The notes under the pieces are model-generated. The model was given only the letters and a program-made list of their open reading frames with translations, was not told the DNA's origin and did no database searches. A program made the position numbers and the translations under genes. A stretch of 64,000 bases of DNA from Adiantum capillus-veneris (taxonomy: Eukaryota > Streptophyta > Polypodiopsida > Polypodiales > Pteridaceae): the NCBI GenBank assembly GCA_014529385.2, contig CM043950.1, forward strand, positions 74,533,935-74,597,934, given 5' to 3'. Below are positions 43,490-55,047 of this stretch, piece after piece. Every line of letters starts with the position of its first letter. The stretch's first letter is position 1.

Positions 43490-43633
43490 TATTGAGCTTA
43501 TATGTGAAGCTACTCAATATATGGCTTCTCTATATATGGCACCCAGGTCCCCTCTATATATATACATCATCTCATGTGTGTATTCTACACACTTTGGGGT
43601 TCTACTTCTGTGTTCTCTCCTTCTCTCTCAACA
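43490..43633 (+). repeat. 3' LTR of copy B (144 bp)
   Basis: TATTGAGC...CTCAACA, one difference from the left LTR, followed directly by TATTT. Confidence 0.95.
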
Positions 43634-43636
43634 TAT

Positions 43637-43638
<2 letters not shown>

Positions 43639-43682
<44 letters not shown>
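43639..43682. repeat. (GA)n(G)n simple repeat
   Basis: GAGAGA run followed by a run of G, just right of the copy B target site. It may be 5' untranslated DNA of the minus-strand LINE-like sequence. Confidence 0.85.
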
Positions 43683-43849
43683 AAATGAAAATGCTATATT
43701 AACGTCTTCAAAAGGCCAAAATGACCTATGAGACCAAAAAGTTGCAAGTACTGAATCTGATACAATGTCTGAGTGCAAAGAACTAAAATTGGGGGCGGGG
43801 GGGGGTATACAATGAGTGATATAAATCAACACAGGTGGGTGGATCAAAC

Positions 43850-44600
43850 TTAAAGGAGAACCCTCACCGATCCCTCTCAAAACTTATCAATATCTTGCAT
43901 GCTCAGTACTCTGACTGGGTGTCTCGCATGTCAAGCTAGACTGATCCGGATCCTTTGTTGTAACTTTGTCGATGTTGCGAGGCCCCATGTGGTCGTAAGC
44001 AGCTAGTTTGCCTAGCTCAATCTCTCGATCAATCAACGTACCTCTAGTGTGGGTGGGATTTGAAATCTGCTATGGCAGCTGCTCCTCTAGCTGTCCACTG
44101 GCTGGTATAAAGAAATCTGTGATATGCCTCTGAGACTAGCTCTCCCTTGATGTCCTCAGCAAGCTCTCTGTATATCTGTGCACCTCGAGTACAAAAAATC
44201 CCAGACACCTCTGGTCCTCGTATCTCATGACTCTAAAAAGTGGTCCAAAACGCTCTCTGAACAGACAATGGAAGCGGCCTCATATCTCATAGTACTCTAG
44301 TCAATGACGTATGTAATGTAGCTCTCTCTACCTCTATATGACAATTGACATATCCTACCCTCTGCTGGTACTCCTCGAAATTTTTCAGTGTCAATCTGAA
44401 GCTCGATCTATAGAGCTGATGCAAGGATCGTGCATATCTGGCCAATAGCACACCGTATCCCATGAGATAAGTGTGTACCCATGTATCCAGGCCTAGTTGC
44501 AAATCCATCCTCCATGAGTTCGAGAAAATGCTCTCTATTAAATCTTCGTGCCCAATTCATGTGCCGGTTGTATCCATGTGCTCCCGAGAGGGGGTGTCAC
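43850..44600 (-). pseudogene. Unrecognised minus-strand coding remnant
   Basis: Read from 44600 downward, about 220 residues are coherent with a few stops. They include MNWARRFNREHFLELMEDGF, then after a frameshift GYGVLLARYARSLHQLYRSS, FRLTLKNFEEYQQRVGYVNC, SGIFCTRGAQIYRELAEDIK and FLYTSQWTARGAAAIADFK. The composition is protein-like (Arg/Leu-rich, many aromatic residues). It does not match a gag, RT or transposase motif that can be recognised. It may be gag of an unfamiliar element, since it lies near other retroelement DNA. Confidence 0.4.
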
Positions 44601-46079
44601 CAAAAGTTTTTTGTTTTTTTGTTGCCTTATTTAAATACGTACGGTGTTTATCCCGAAACCCTTGAAAAGTTGCAAGTGGACATTGCATGGAGAGTGTGAA
44701 ATGGTTGCGGCCAAACGGGTTTCTCACAGCGGGAATCTAGGTTGATTAGTTAGGAAACGAGTCGGGCCAATTAGCACTGAACTCTAATGAGTATGAAAGC
44801 TCGTGTGCGCCAAAATGGAATTTGGGCCACTCGTTAAGTCACTGACAACTTTATAAGCTGGCGGGTACTAGGAAATTAAACAAAAGGGACAAACTAGACA
44901 CATGGCAATAGGAGAGCAACCTACAAATCAACTCACTCTCTCCTGAAGCTCATCCCAAGAGGGGCGCCCAAAACTCAGAGGGGGGCCTCAACGTTACTCA
45001 TTGTGGAACTACAGTGTGTGTATCAGTAGTGGGTACAAGTTCGTACCTTTAATGGAAAGCTCGCCTTCTCCCTTGTCTCATGTAGCACGACAATTTGCTC
45101 TTGCCCATATCTCTCTCCTCTTTGCACATATGATAATGCCCCACTAGTTGGGCTTCTTAGTTGACCATGTACGTTTGCCAAGGCAAGAGCCTTCTGAACA
45201 GGTACCGGATTGCATAGTCACAAGGGATGCGTCCCTAGGAGTGGGGACGGGGCTCAAATGGATTTTAAGTGTAAAAAGGAGGACGGGATGGCAAGTGGGA
45301 CGGGAAGCCCAAAAATGGGTGTCCCCTGTGATTATGCCGGATTGGCTAATTCCTAATCCCCCACACATACACACAGTTCCATCGTGCAGAATTGCAAAAA
45401 CGGAGAGTTTTCTTGCGTGAAAACTCGTCCGATTCAAAGGGGAACTGTCCCATTACGTGCGGGAGCTCTTGGGGCACGTAGACGCATTCGTTCTGCTCAA
45501 AATAATCCAAAACAGAGAATTATGGCGTGCCGTGTTTTTTTGAAGGTTTAGGGTTTCGCACCTAAACTCCAAGAAATCGCTAGGGGAGCCTCGGGAAGGT
45601 TGTGGGATGTTTATACAGGGCTTTGGGCACCTGGAAGTGACAAAACGAGAAATTACTGCACACTGAAATTTTGTTACAGCTCATTGGAAAGCTTTTAAAT
45701 TGCGAGGGAATCTGTCCTAGGCATGTAGTTTTGACCTTCAGGGGTTTTGGCACAGTTATGTTGTCGACATTGGGTCAAAAACATGCAAATTCTGCCCTCG
45801 CCATGTTTGGACAGCTTTGTAAGAGTTTTCTTTGAGTGTTCGGATCGTCTACTTTCAATTGGATAAAGAAATACCGAAAGGGGCGCCAGTCTTCGGGGCC
45901 TACAAGGTGTCGGTCCTTGTGTGCGCAGTGACAATCTAGTCGCTGGACACATCTGTGTTCTCTTTTCCTCTTAGTGCTCTGTGTAAAGCCAACAAGTAAA
46001 TTGAATAAGTACCGCCCTCTACTGTGTAGAAACCGGTTATATGGTTCCATCGACCGGATAGTCACTTTTTCATCAAAGA
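44601..46079. other. Non-coding; possible LTR or leader of the following gypsy element
   Basis: No domain can be read on either strand. The GC content is higher than in the neighbourhood. By position it could be the 5' LTR and leader of the gypsy remnant at 46080, but it does not match 48103-48920, so no LTR pair can be claimed. Confidence 0.35.
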
Positions 46080-46950
46080 GTGCAGCGTGGATTGTTGTGG
46101 GTGAAAGTAGCACATAGCTTATCAATAAGGCAGAGAAGAGAGACCAAGTACCTAAAGAGGGATCTTCCTCACATGGCACAGAGAGAGTTCCTTCAACTCT
46201 TCAAGAAGAGGACAGGTTGTTTAGAGCTCAACTACGTAGCTGCATGGAAATGTTTCAACAATTGACCGACAATCCAAGGATGCAAGAGTTCTTACAGGAT
46301 CCTACATATGGTTTTTAGGTTCGACACAGGCAATGACTGCGTCGTTTCAGGAAAAGGAGATTTTAAATGCACAAAGGTCTTGTGATGCTCGAGGGAAAGC
46401 CCATGTGATTGAGCAACTAGCGGTGACCATTCATCCCAAGAAAATTTCTTTACCTAGACAAGAACCATTTGTGAATGGTCAAGGGAGTAATGAACAGGCT
46501 ATACATCGGATCCTTCCATTACCTACTTCATATCCTGGTTATTTTGGAGGTGGTTTAGTGTTTCAAGCTATGGCTGGACCTTCCACAGGTTATATGCCAA
46601 GGAATGTGTTTGCAACAATGCAACCACGCATGGTTAACCCTATGTATGGAAACATGGATGTCCAACCAGGTTTTCAGGGTGCCTATGGTCAAAATTTTGA
46701 ATTCTTGGAACACAGTTTTCTATGACTGGTTTTTTACAACCATATGCCTAAAATGTAAATATGATAGGTAAAACAGGTGATGCGAGTGCTGGAATGGACA
46801 ATCCCAGAGCACCACTCTTACGGGCACCTGTTTATGACAATTTGACTCCTTTCAGTCAACCTAAGGATTACAAGGAAAATGGGCAAGAAGTGAAGTTTGA
46901 AACTTTCAGGGGAACTCAGGATCAACTCAAGGCTTTGACCGTCATAGGAT
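46080..46950 (+). pseudogene. Gag remnants of the third gypsy element
   Basis: Read across frames: QEEDRLFRAQLRSCMEMFQQ, then LTDNPRMQEFLQDPTYGF (about 46200-46315), a Gly/Pro/Met-rich linker (46333-46725), and PKDYKENGQEVKFETFRGTQDQLKALT (46860-46945). The last is the typical start of a gypsy retrotransposon gag domain (VKFETFxGxxDxxKAL). Immediately after it the sequence jumps to pol, so most of gag, the protease and most of RT are deleted. Confidence 0.65.
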
Positions 46951-47620
46951 CCCGCTAAAGTGGAAGCAATTAGGTCATGGCCAGACTTGAAGTCCGTACA
47001 TGAAATTCGAAGATTTCTAGGCTTATGTTCCTACTACAGGAGGTTTATCTGAAATTTTGTTGAGATTGCTTCTCCACTCCATACACTACAAGGGAAAGGA
47101 GTTACTTTCAAGTGGACAGCCAAGGAAATTCTAGCCTTCAAATACTTGAAAGAAAAGCTGACTTCAGATCCGATAATCATTTTGCCAGATCTTTCAAAAA
47201 CTTTTGTGGTTCAATGTGATGCATTTGGCCATAGTCTTGATGCAATTCTAATGCAGAATGGTAGAGTCGTCGCATATGAGAGCAGAATTATTTTGAAGAA
47301 CAAAAAGAATTTGCAAGTTTATGAGAAAGAACTATTTGCAGTAATTCACACCTCACTAGTTGGAAACACTATCTGCTAGGGACAGATTTTGTTGTCTAAA
47401 CAGACCATCAAACCTTGCGATACTTTCTCACACAACCGAAGTTGTCTGAGAAACACATGCGATGGGCAAACATCTTGTCAGTGTTCCATTTTCAGATTGT
47501 TCATGGGGAAGGGAAAAAGAACGTGGTGGCTGATGCATTGTCGCAAAAGTCCCAAATTTCAGCAGTGTCAATTTTGTACCATTGTATACTAGACAAAATA
47601 TGGAAAGCATTGTTTGAGAA
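46951..47620 (+). pseudogene. RT connection and RNase H of the third gypsy element
   Basis: [31 protein letters not shown] is the RT end, and ASPLHTLQGKGVTFKW the connection. RNase H follows: PDLSKTFVVQCDAFGHSLDAILMQNGRVVAYES with the first catalytic Asp, YEKELFAVIHTL, then after a frameshift LRYFLTQPKLSEKHMRWANI and VHGEGKKNVVADALSQK with the last Asp. It lacks the aRH domain, so it is not Tat; it is closer to chromovirus-type gypsy elements. Confidence 0.82.
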
Positions 47621-48008
47621 TATGGGCACTACGCTAAAGTTCTCATCTTCATTTCATCCAGAAACTGATGGACAGTCAGAAGAGGCAAATTCAATTGTCC
47701 TAGATCTACACAAATGTTATGTATCAAAGCACAAGGCAGCTTAGGAACACAATCTCTCATTGGTTGAATATGCTTACAATAACATTGTGCATGCATCAAT
47801 AGGCAAGGCACCAATTGAGATAGTGGAAGGAGGGAAAAAAGTCCCACCCATTTTGCAGACTAAGGACAAGATATCTGAGGCAGACAAATATGTGCAAGAT
47901 ATGGATGAATCATACACGAAGATAAAGATTACTCTCAAGAAGACTCGGGCTAAGAAAAAGAAAGCTGCTTATCGTCACCGTCGTGAACTTGTATTTTCAC
48001 TTGCCTGA
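47621..48008 (+). pseudogene. Integrase C-terminal half of the third gypsy element
   Basis: KFSSSFHPETDGQSEEAN carries the HPxTDGQSE motif with the third catalytic Glu. It is followed by LVEYAYNNIVHASIGKAPIEIVEGG and a helical KITLKKTRAKKKKAAYRHRR. The zinc domain and both core Asp residues are missing: RNase H runs directly into this part. A stop at 47742 splits it. The chromodomain, if any, is lost. Confidence 0.8.
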
Positions 48009-48074
48009 TTCCTATTGTCCAGGAGGCAAAGGGGTCCAATGAGAGTTTAATTGAATTATTAACTAACCTAAAGA

Positions 48075-48920
48075 TCTCACAAAAGGGGAAAGGGGGACAC
48101 ATGTCAGAAGGCTATCACTTATGCTGCTTAATAGTCATTGGCTTGACTTGGGGAGGGCCAATGAGGGTTGAGCAAGAGCAAATAGCAAGAGGGCTCGCCC
48201 AAGAGAGAGAGGGGGGCTGATTTTTGCAAGGCATTATCACACACACACACTCACACAATCTCATGAGTGAAGAAAGAGAAGACTATCTCTTCCCAAGCTT
48301 TAATGGAGAGCTCATCACCTACTCCAAGCTTGTGAGATAGAGGCAGACATCGACACACTCTTGGCATGTGGATGCAAATCCAACCAAGAGCCAAGATTCA
48401 ATGCATGCTCATCTCCTCTACCAAGCTAATTACTAAGCTAAGCTATGCTAATATGAGTGATTATGTGAGGAGATGTACATCTTTCTCGTAAGATACTCCT
48501 TCTTCCTCTCAATCTACTCTCATACCCTACTACCTCTCACCATCTTCGAAGGTGTGTGAGGTCTTGGGTTTGAGACCGGGGATAATTGATGTTGTGTTTG
48601 CTAAGTGTTTTACTTAGTGCATGAAGCTTTCATCTTCATTGCACTAGCTAGTCTTGAAGGAACACAAAGAATTGTATTGTACAATGTCTCTCTTGATGGG
48701 AGAAACCATATTACAAAGCCTTTTGGAGGGGGGACGGGATCCATGAAAAGTCGGTCCTCAACTGTTGTCAATAGCTTAATTTCTCTCTCTTTTGAAAGTA
48801 TTGTTGATGCTATCTAACTAGGTGTTATGCTTTTTGTTGCTCTCTCCACCAAAGCACTCTTGTAATTCTCATTAGGAATCTATTCTAATGAAATGCCCAC
48901 TATGTTCATGCTAGTTTCCG
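48075..48920 (+). repeat. Candidate 3' LTR of the third gypsy element
   Basis: AAAAGGGGAAAGGGGG (48078-48093) is a good polypurine tract after the integrase. What follows, from about TGTCAGAAGG (48105), is non-coding with (AC)n and GA-rich runs and could be the LTR. There is no second copy in the window to confirm it and the right edge is a guess. Confidence 0.4.
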
Positions 48921-48975
48921 CTACACACAACTTATTAGGCCATTAAATGTTACATAAGGGATATGTAAGTTCCTC

Positions 48976-49840
48976 TTGGATGATGTAATTAGCCATTATG
49001 GCTGTGTTGGGAAAATAACAGCGGACAGGGGTGAGTTGGATGCTAACAAAGCAAGGGAGTATTTCTCTAGGTTGGGCATTAAACTTGCTCTCACTATTGC
49101 ATACAATCCTGAGGGAAATGGAAAATCAGAGCGTGGTCATCCTCCTATTATTAAAGCTTTAGATAAGGCCTGCAAAGGTGAAATGGGAGAGTGGCCTAGG
49201 TTGTTTCCTTATGCTTTATGGGCTGATGGTACAACTCATAGCTCGGTTACTAGTTATATGCCTTTTGAGTTGATGTATGGTCAGAAACCTATAATGCCAA
49301 CTGAGGATGTAATTCCCACATGGAATGTATTACCTTGGGGAGATGGAATGAGTAGGGAAGACCTTATTGCTTTGCGTATACAACAGTTAGAAAGAAGGAC
49401 CCAAGATATTGAGATTGGAGTTGCACGATTGAAAGATGCAAGGCTAAAGAATAAGGACAGATTTGATAAGAGGCATAGGCTCAGACCTAAAGCTATTGAG
49501 GAAGGTGATTGGGTGTTGATGTATGACAACAGTCTCGAAAACCAACATTAAAAATAAAAAAGCTTTCCAAGAGATGGTTTGGTCCTTATGTGGTTCAGCA
49601 TGTGCAACTTATACCTTGCATGAATTAGGCGGGACAAAAATGAAGATTCCCATTGCAGGGAAAAGAATCAAGTTATTCAAAAGAAGAGGTGATACAGATC
49701 CCTTTGTTTCACAGGAAGGTCAAAATGAAGGCTCTGATAAAAATGGTATGGATGTGGATGAAGAACAAGAGGATGATGCGCTAGATTTTGTTGCAAGCGA
49801 TGATGAAATCGACATGTATGTTGACTTAAATGAAGACTGA
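48976..49840 (+). pseudogene. Integrase fragment of a fourth gypsy lineage
   Basis: GKITADRGELDANKAREYFS holds the second core Asp. Then come LTIAYNPEGNGKSERGH (catalytic Glu), LFPYALWADGTTHSSVTSYM, PFELMYGQKPIMP, helical LIALRIQQLERRTQDIE and GDWVLMYDNSLENQH. A one-base shift moves into 49523-49837, which reads ATYTLHELGGTKMKIPIAG and KRIKLFKRRGDTDPF with a long acidic tail (about 40 residues). The zinc domain and first Asp are missing. The C-terminal PIAGKRIKLFKRR end and acidic tail are unlike the other three gypsy elements here, so it is a separate lineage. Confidence 0.78.
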
Positions 49841-50967
49841 ACCTACAAAAGATATCTGTGGCACATGCCGAAGGATGTGCAAGTTTAGAGGGGTTGGATG
49901 TCGTATCATGGCATGGTCATAATGTGAAATTCAAATATCTACCTCAATCTTAATTTTTATGATGTGTGGGACAAAATGCTATAAAGTACATAGTGTGATA
50001 TATGCGAAAATTAATGCCACGGTTGCACCTGTGTACATACCTTTCCGAGCGGACGAGGCCCTACATGTGGCACCATGGAATGCTTTTTCACATAAATATA
50101 TGCTTAATTTGCTTTGGGAATGTACAAATTTCAAGTGTTTTGAAGTGGCACGCTTGTTTTGCCTAGAAAGTTCAATGTGGACAATCTCGACCAAAAATAG
50201 CAGGTTTTGCACGCTGGCGTGAAAGACGTGTCCAAAGTGCTTACCAAGTGGGAAAATGAGGTTTAACATGAAATTTGAGTCCAATGAGATTTTTCCTCAA
50301 TTTTAGGGATTTTTCTCAGCTCGTTTGGGCTTTTTACAGACAAAAAGTGACATTTCTAGGCTAAATATGGGTAAAAATGGTCAAAATAGCCTAAAAAATG
50401 CTCAAAATAGCTCAAAATGCCACATCAACAATGCTAGCATTATTTCTCAACCTGTGTGGGAAAATTTAGAGCCAATAATGAGCTCATTTTGGCACATGAC
50501 CAAGGGGATACAGCCATTCCTTTACAGGGTGCTAGTGCAATCGTGTGTTGCTTCCACTACATGGTTGAGGCTGTGAGGCCTCCAATTAGGGTTTCCCCTC
50601 CTCAAATAACTACTTGGCCTTCTCCAATGAAGTAATTAAGCTTCCATGTAATGGTCACAACAAAGAATGGAAGCGTAATTCAAAGTGGAGCTTTCATGGC
50701 TGGAGTTTTGTTCTTTTTTAGTGTGTTTCTGGTTTCAAATCATCTACGCCTTGCTTGATTTTGCTATGAATCCTCACATCTAGAGGCCCGACGCTTTCCT
50801 AGTCGCACTGTGCACTTCTTGACAACGGTCTACGAACAAACTTACAAAAGTGCCAGATCACTTCCTATTCCATACTGTCTTGACTGACTGAATCCTGATC
50901 ATGTTTTAGTTTGCCCACGGACACATAGGGTTGTATGTGTCACGTGATAGCTTTTCACTGTAACTGC
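49841..50967. other. Non-coding, possible LTR of the preceding gypsy fragment
   Basis: Starts soon after the acidic tail with a GTTTAGAGGGGTTGG tract (about 49885), then AT-rich DNA with AAAATAGCTCAAAAT-type short repeats at 50340-50430. No gene was recognised. Its right limit is the LTR at 50968. Confidence 0.4.
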
Positions 50968-53678
50968 TGAGGCGTTCCGGGGCAAGCAACAAGAGAGGTG
51001 ACCTCTAAACACCCCTCAAGGCTCCCGTGCTTCTCAATTGGGGCTAGGGCAACCACAAGCACAACACAACAACAAACCCACATCCAAACCCAAACAAGAT
51101 AGGGGCACCACCTAGTTATGGTATGCGAACTAGGACGCAAGAGATATTTCGTCACAACCAAGAAGATACACCACAAAAAACATAGACAAGCGACCTCACA
51201 CCAAGACACACACAAAATGGACTAGAGAGAGCTAGAGCAAAGGGAAGAGAGAGAGGAATGGACCTTGCATGATACCTTATTTGTGACTTGAAAATGGAGA
51301 TGGTTCGTTATGTTGCTATAGTAGAGCTTGTACTTGAAAATGGAGATGGTTCGTTATGTTGCTATAGTAGAGCTTGTATGAAAACTCACTCAATGCTTAG
51401 TGAATGCTAAACATTGCCAACACACACACACACTGTCTTAGGGTGTGGGAGACCTCTCACCACAATACCCTCTTACAATGGACACAAACTTGGCAATGAA
51501 AACACACTAAAACAATTTCTAAAGAAAAATCAAACGATAGAACTCAAAATACACAAGTCACCTTGAATTCACTAAACCGTATCGCACAAGTGAAAGGACG
51601 AAGATTTGAACGTTGAAGCACGCCTTTGATGCACCAAACCTCAATTTATTGATGATGGAGGAACATATACAATAGTGGTTGTGAGATTTTGAACACACGC
51701 TCTCTCACTTGCAATGTGTAGCTTGAAAGCTTCTCTAGCACCAAGAGTAAAGCTCACAAAGTGACTGCTACACCTAAGTCTCTCCTCACGCATAGAGTGT
51801 TGGGGTGCTATGTGAGATATTGGAGGTTGTTTTACAAGAAGTACAGGAGACTATTTATAGGATGGAGACCCCTCATTAAGATTATTGGAAATCCTAATTT
51901 ACAACCTAACAAACCAGGATTATGATTTTTTTGAATATCAAAACATTACGGGCCTTCTTTGTCTGCTCGAGTCATGGATGTGGGCTCAAAAGAGAGCATT
52001 ATTGATGGTAGATAAGGTGAAAGTAGAGTTTTAAGTAAGGAGAGAGAGAGAGAGTTAGAGAGAGTTAGTATGCACATGTCTTAAGGTGAGGTGTCTTTTA
52101 TGGTTAGGTCAATGGCTATTTTGTGTTAGTATGTTAGTGGTTATTGTTAGTAATCACTAGAAAGTTAATGATATATTACACTGGGTAGAATGGGGTGGAG
52201 TTGAATGAAGTGAGGAAATCCTTGTGATGGTGAAGCTTGAAGAAGTTTTTGACTTACTTGTGTAGGTTCTCAAAATGACTATCGATCTTCTTCTTTGTCT
52301 TCTCTTCTTTACGCCACCGCCGCCAAGGTTGATTACCGCGATGAAAATGATAATTTTGTTGATGAGATCTCTTGATTTGCAGAGTTTAAGCATGGTACAC
52401 ATGCTGAATTTATGTATATATACAACGGGTAAGATGGAATTGTACTTTGGAGATAATAGAGAGAGGCATAGAGATGGTGTACGTACATGGAGAGCTCATA
52501 TGAGAGCTATGGGAGTAAGTGGGGAGGTTAATGGTGAAGAAGGTGAGGGAAAACATTGAAGGTGCAGGTTTGAGTGAGGGATTGAGAGGAATGTGTGTGT
52601 GTGTGTGTGTGTGTGTAGAAGTGTGGAAAGAGATGAGAGAAGACTATGGGCTACTTGTGAGAAAAGAGGGCAAACTGGGGTCAACTCAAAGAATCATAGC
52701 TCACCGGTGGTTATTCAAAAAATCACCAAGATTTTTGAGGTGATTATTCAGCTTTTGTTCCACATTTTCTCTATTGACCACCACTCCAAATTCGGAGTGG
52801 AGATGGATTCCAAAATTCTCACCAAAAAGCCTGTTTGTTATGCCTGCAAAAGTCTTTTAGTGGCCCCCTCCTTTGTTGAATTTGTACAATGCATCCAAGA
52901 GTGAGCCCCTCCTTTGTCATATCATAATACAAAGCATCCAAGTTTCCCTTTATACATGCATGGAGGAGGATTATTGGTGAATAAAGCAATATATACATGG
53001 TGGGACTAGTGTATGGACTATTCATGGATTTTAGCTCAATGAGCATATGGTGTTAGAATAATGAGAGAAAAATAAAGTAAAAAAATGTGGAGAAATTATA
53101 GATATGGAAAGATATTGGAGTCATATGATATGGTCCCTCTTTGTATTATTTTGGGTGAAAGAGGAAAAGGCATGCAAGTAAATAATATAATAAATGTGAC
53201 TAAGAGAGTAGAAATCAAGTTTTGTTTTCACGAGTGTGAGGGTGAAAATGTGGGGGTGATTTGTATAAAAGAAAAATATGAGGTTAGAGTATGTACACAT
53301 TGGCAAAAAATATGTTTATGGTGTAAGAGGATGAAAGAAGGCATACACACATTTAATAAAACACACACCTAAGTATAAATATTTAAATAAAATACCAAAA
53401 TAATTATAAAAATCCCTATATTTAGTCCATATATACAATGAAATATTTACACACAAATGGGCCATAATATTTTTTATTTTTTTAATTTTTTTGTTTTTTG
53501 GCTCAACTAGCCCAGTGACTAGCTAATTGAGCGTTTTTAAGAAAATATGGGAAAAGTCGCCTAACTCACACACGCCTATTTACAGTGAAATGGTAGGGAT
53601 AGCCATAGTGTTTGGGTGAATTTGGTAGGGTGAGGTAGTTCACTATGAAAATTTGGAATAGCCGAAAAACGGCTATCA
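50968..53678 (-). repeat. 3' LTR of the Tat-type element (2.7 kb)
   Basis: Plus-strand limits TGAGGC...GGCTATCA. On the minus strand it starts TGATAGCC next to the polypurine tract. A minus-strand TATA box lies at 51851-51860. It contains a 46-bp tandem duplication (about 51284-51378) absent from the 5' LTR, (GT)n at 52593-52616, and no genuine gene. Small frames inside are conserved in the 5' LTR only because the LTRs are copies. Confidence 0.88.
51851..51860 (-). promoter_or_regulatory. TATA box in the Tat LTR
   Basis: CTATAAATAG on the minus strand. The same motif occurs at the equivalent place in the other LTR (about 60104-60111). Confidence 0.55.
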
Positions 53679-53693
53679 TTAGCCCTCCCCCAT
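53679..53693 (-). promoter_or_regulatory. Polypurine tract of the Tat-type element
   Basis: On the minus strand ATGGGGGAGGGCTAA precedes the TGATAG start of the 3' LTR. It is nearly the same as the tract at 12003-12018. Confidence 0.8.
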
Positions 53694-53706
53694 GATGATG
53701 GTATAT

Positions 53707-55047
53707 TCATGTACCATCATAGAGCATCTTTTCCAAAGAGAGTGCTTCAGAGTCCTTGACAAGATCTTCATTGTTTGGCCCCTTGGCATTTTGGCTGGAG
53801 TTACACTCATGCTTCATGTAACAATACTTACGTGAGACAGTGGCCTTTGGACAGATCTTTGGTAGATCCTTTGGTAGAAGACGACTCAAATAGGTCTTCA
53901 AGCGATACCCGTTTACCTTCCTGGAGTGCTCTTTTCCATTCAAGTCCATAAGTTGATAGTAACTTGAATTGAAAGCCTTCTTAACTATGTATGGCCACTG
54001 CCATCTAGTTTCAAATTTGGCATCAAAACGATTGTCAAGTCGATTGTCATACCTTAGCACAAGCTCTCCTTCCTTGATGCCTTCGTCCTGCAGTTTCTTA
54101 TCGAGCTTTTCTTTCGCTTGCGTAGCTTTCCTCTTGTAGCACTCGTAAGCTGTTTCTCTTTTCCGCTCAAGATCCACTAACATAAGAAGTCGATCCATCC
54201 ACACCTCTTGATCATCTTGTGGACCTTTGCCATGAAGCCGCATTGTTGGAATGTTGAGCTCGATAGGCTGCAAAGCCTCTTGACCATAGACCAAGTGAAA
54301 TGGTGTGAACTCCGTGGCTTCCCTATATGTGGTTCGATATGCCCACAAGGCACCATCCAAGAAGTCATCCCATAACTTTGTTTTTTTTTGCACCATCTTT
54401 CTAATGATGCCTGCAATGACACCGTTAGCCTTCTCCACCAAACCATTTGACTGTGGGTAGTATGGTGTGGTATGACGATGTAAAATGTGAACCTCTTCAC
54501 AAACTTATGTGACTAAACCCTTCTTGAACCCCGGACCATTATCCGAAACAATCTCTAGAGGTGTGCCAAATCTACAACAAATGTGAGTGTAGACAAATTT
54601 TCTCACTATCCTCTCATTTACCTTTGCCACACTTTGTGCTTCCACCCACCTAGTCATATAGTCTACAGCCACTAGAATGTAGAGTTTACCATGTTTTGTC
54701 CTAGGTAGAGGACCCATAGTATCAATGCCCCACTTTTCAAAGGGTCCATTTGCAAGCACTATCTTCCTCGGGCCATGCGCCAACCTTCTATTTCCATTTA
54801 TGTGACAATTGTGACAGCTTTTACACCAATGTTGAACATCCACATGCAAACTTGGCCAAACATACCCCACAAGCAAAATCTTCTTCACAGTTAATTCTTG
54901 GGAAAAATGACCACCACATGCCTCTTCATGAAAACCTTTTAGAATGGCTGGAATTTCCTCGATAGTTGGTATTCTTCTGCACACTTGATCCTTCCCTCTT
55001 TGATAGAGGGAGCCTTCTAGGAAGAGATAGAAACTTGCCTTCTTCAT
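53707..55047 (-). pseudogene. Integrase of the Tat-type element
   Basis: Two main frames (54505-55047 and 53707-54441). The zinc domain is HEEACGGHFSQELTVKKILL...CKSCHNCH. Core Asp residues are in KWGIDTMGPL and EIVSDNGPGF. A frame break lies at about 54500, after which MVEKANGVIAGIIRKM includes the Glu region. Then LWDDFLDGALWAYRTTYREA, FTPFHLVYGQEALQPIEL, a helical stretch, and the C-terminal fold KEGELVLRYDNRLDNRF...FNSSYYQLMDLNGKEHSRKVNGYRLKTY. An acidic tail follows. It inserts the cDNA into host DNA; the break at 54500 disables it. Confidence 0.9.

Larger units (their letters stand above)
40825..43633 (+). mobile_element. Non-autonomous copia-like LTR retroelement, copy B
   Basis: A complete 2,809-bp element with 144-bp LTRs differing at one visible base, a perfect TATTT target duplication, and the canonical primer site TGGTATCAGAGC. 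It has five 171-bp leader repeats, a longer 43-bp minisatellite and the same 3' hairpin and GAGCGGGGG tract. No pol or gag domain is present. It is colinear with copy A (8151-11393) apart from array lengths. The near-identical LTRs mark it as the youngest insertion in the window. Confidence 0.95.

Noticed and set aside
52593-53372. Open frames in the 3' LTR of the Tat-type element, partly conserved in the other LTR at 60771-61555
   Set aside because: Conservation is explained by the two LTRs being copies; frames are short, one starts in a (GT)n run, and they do not share indels in threes.
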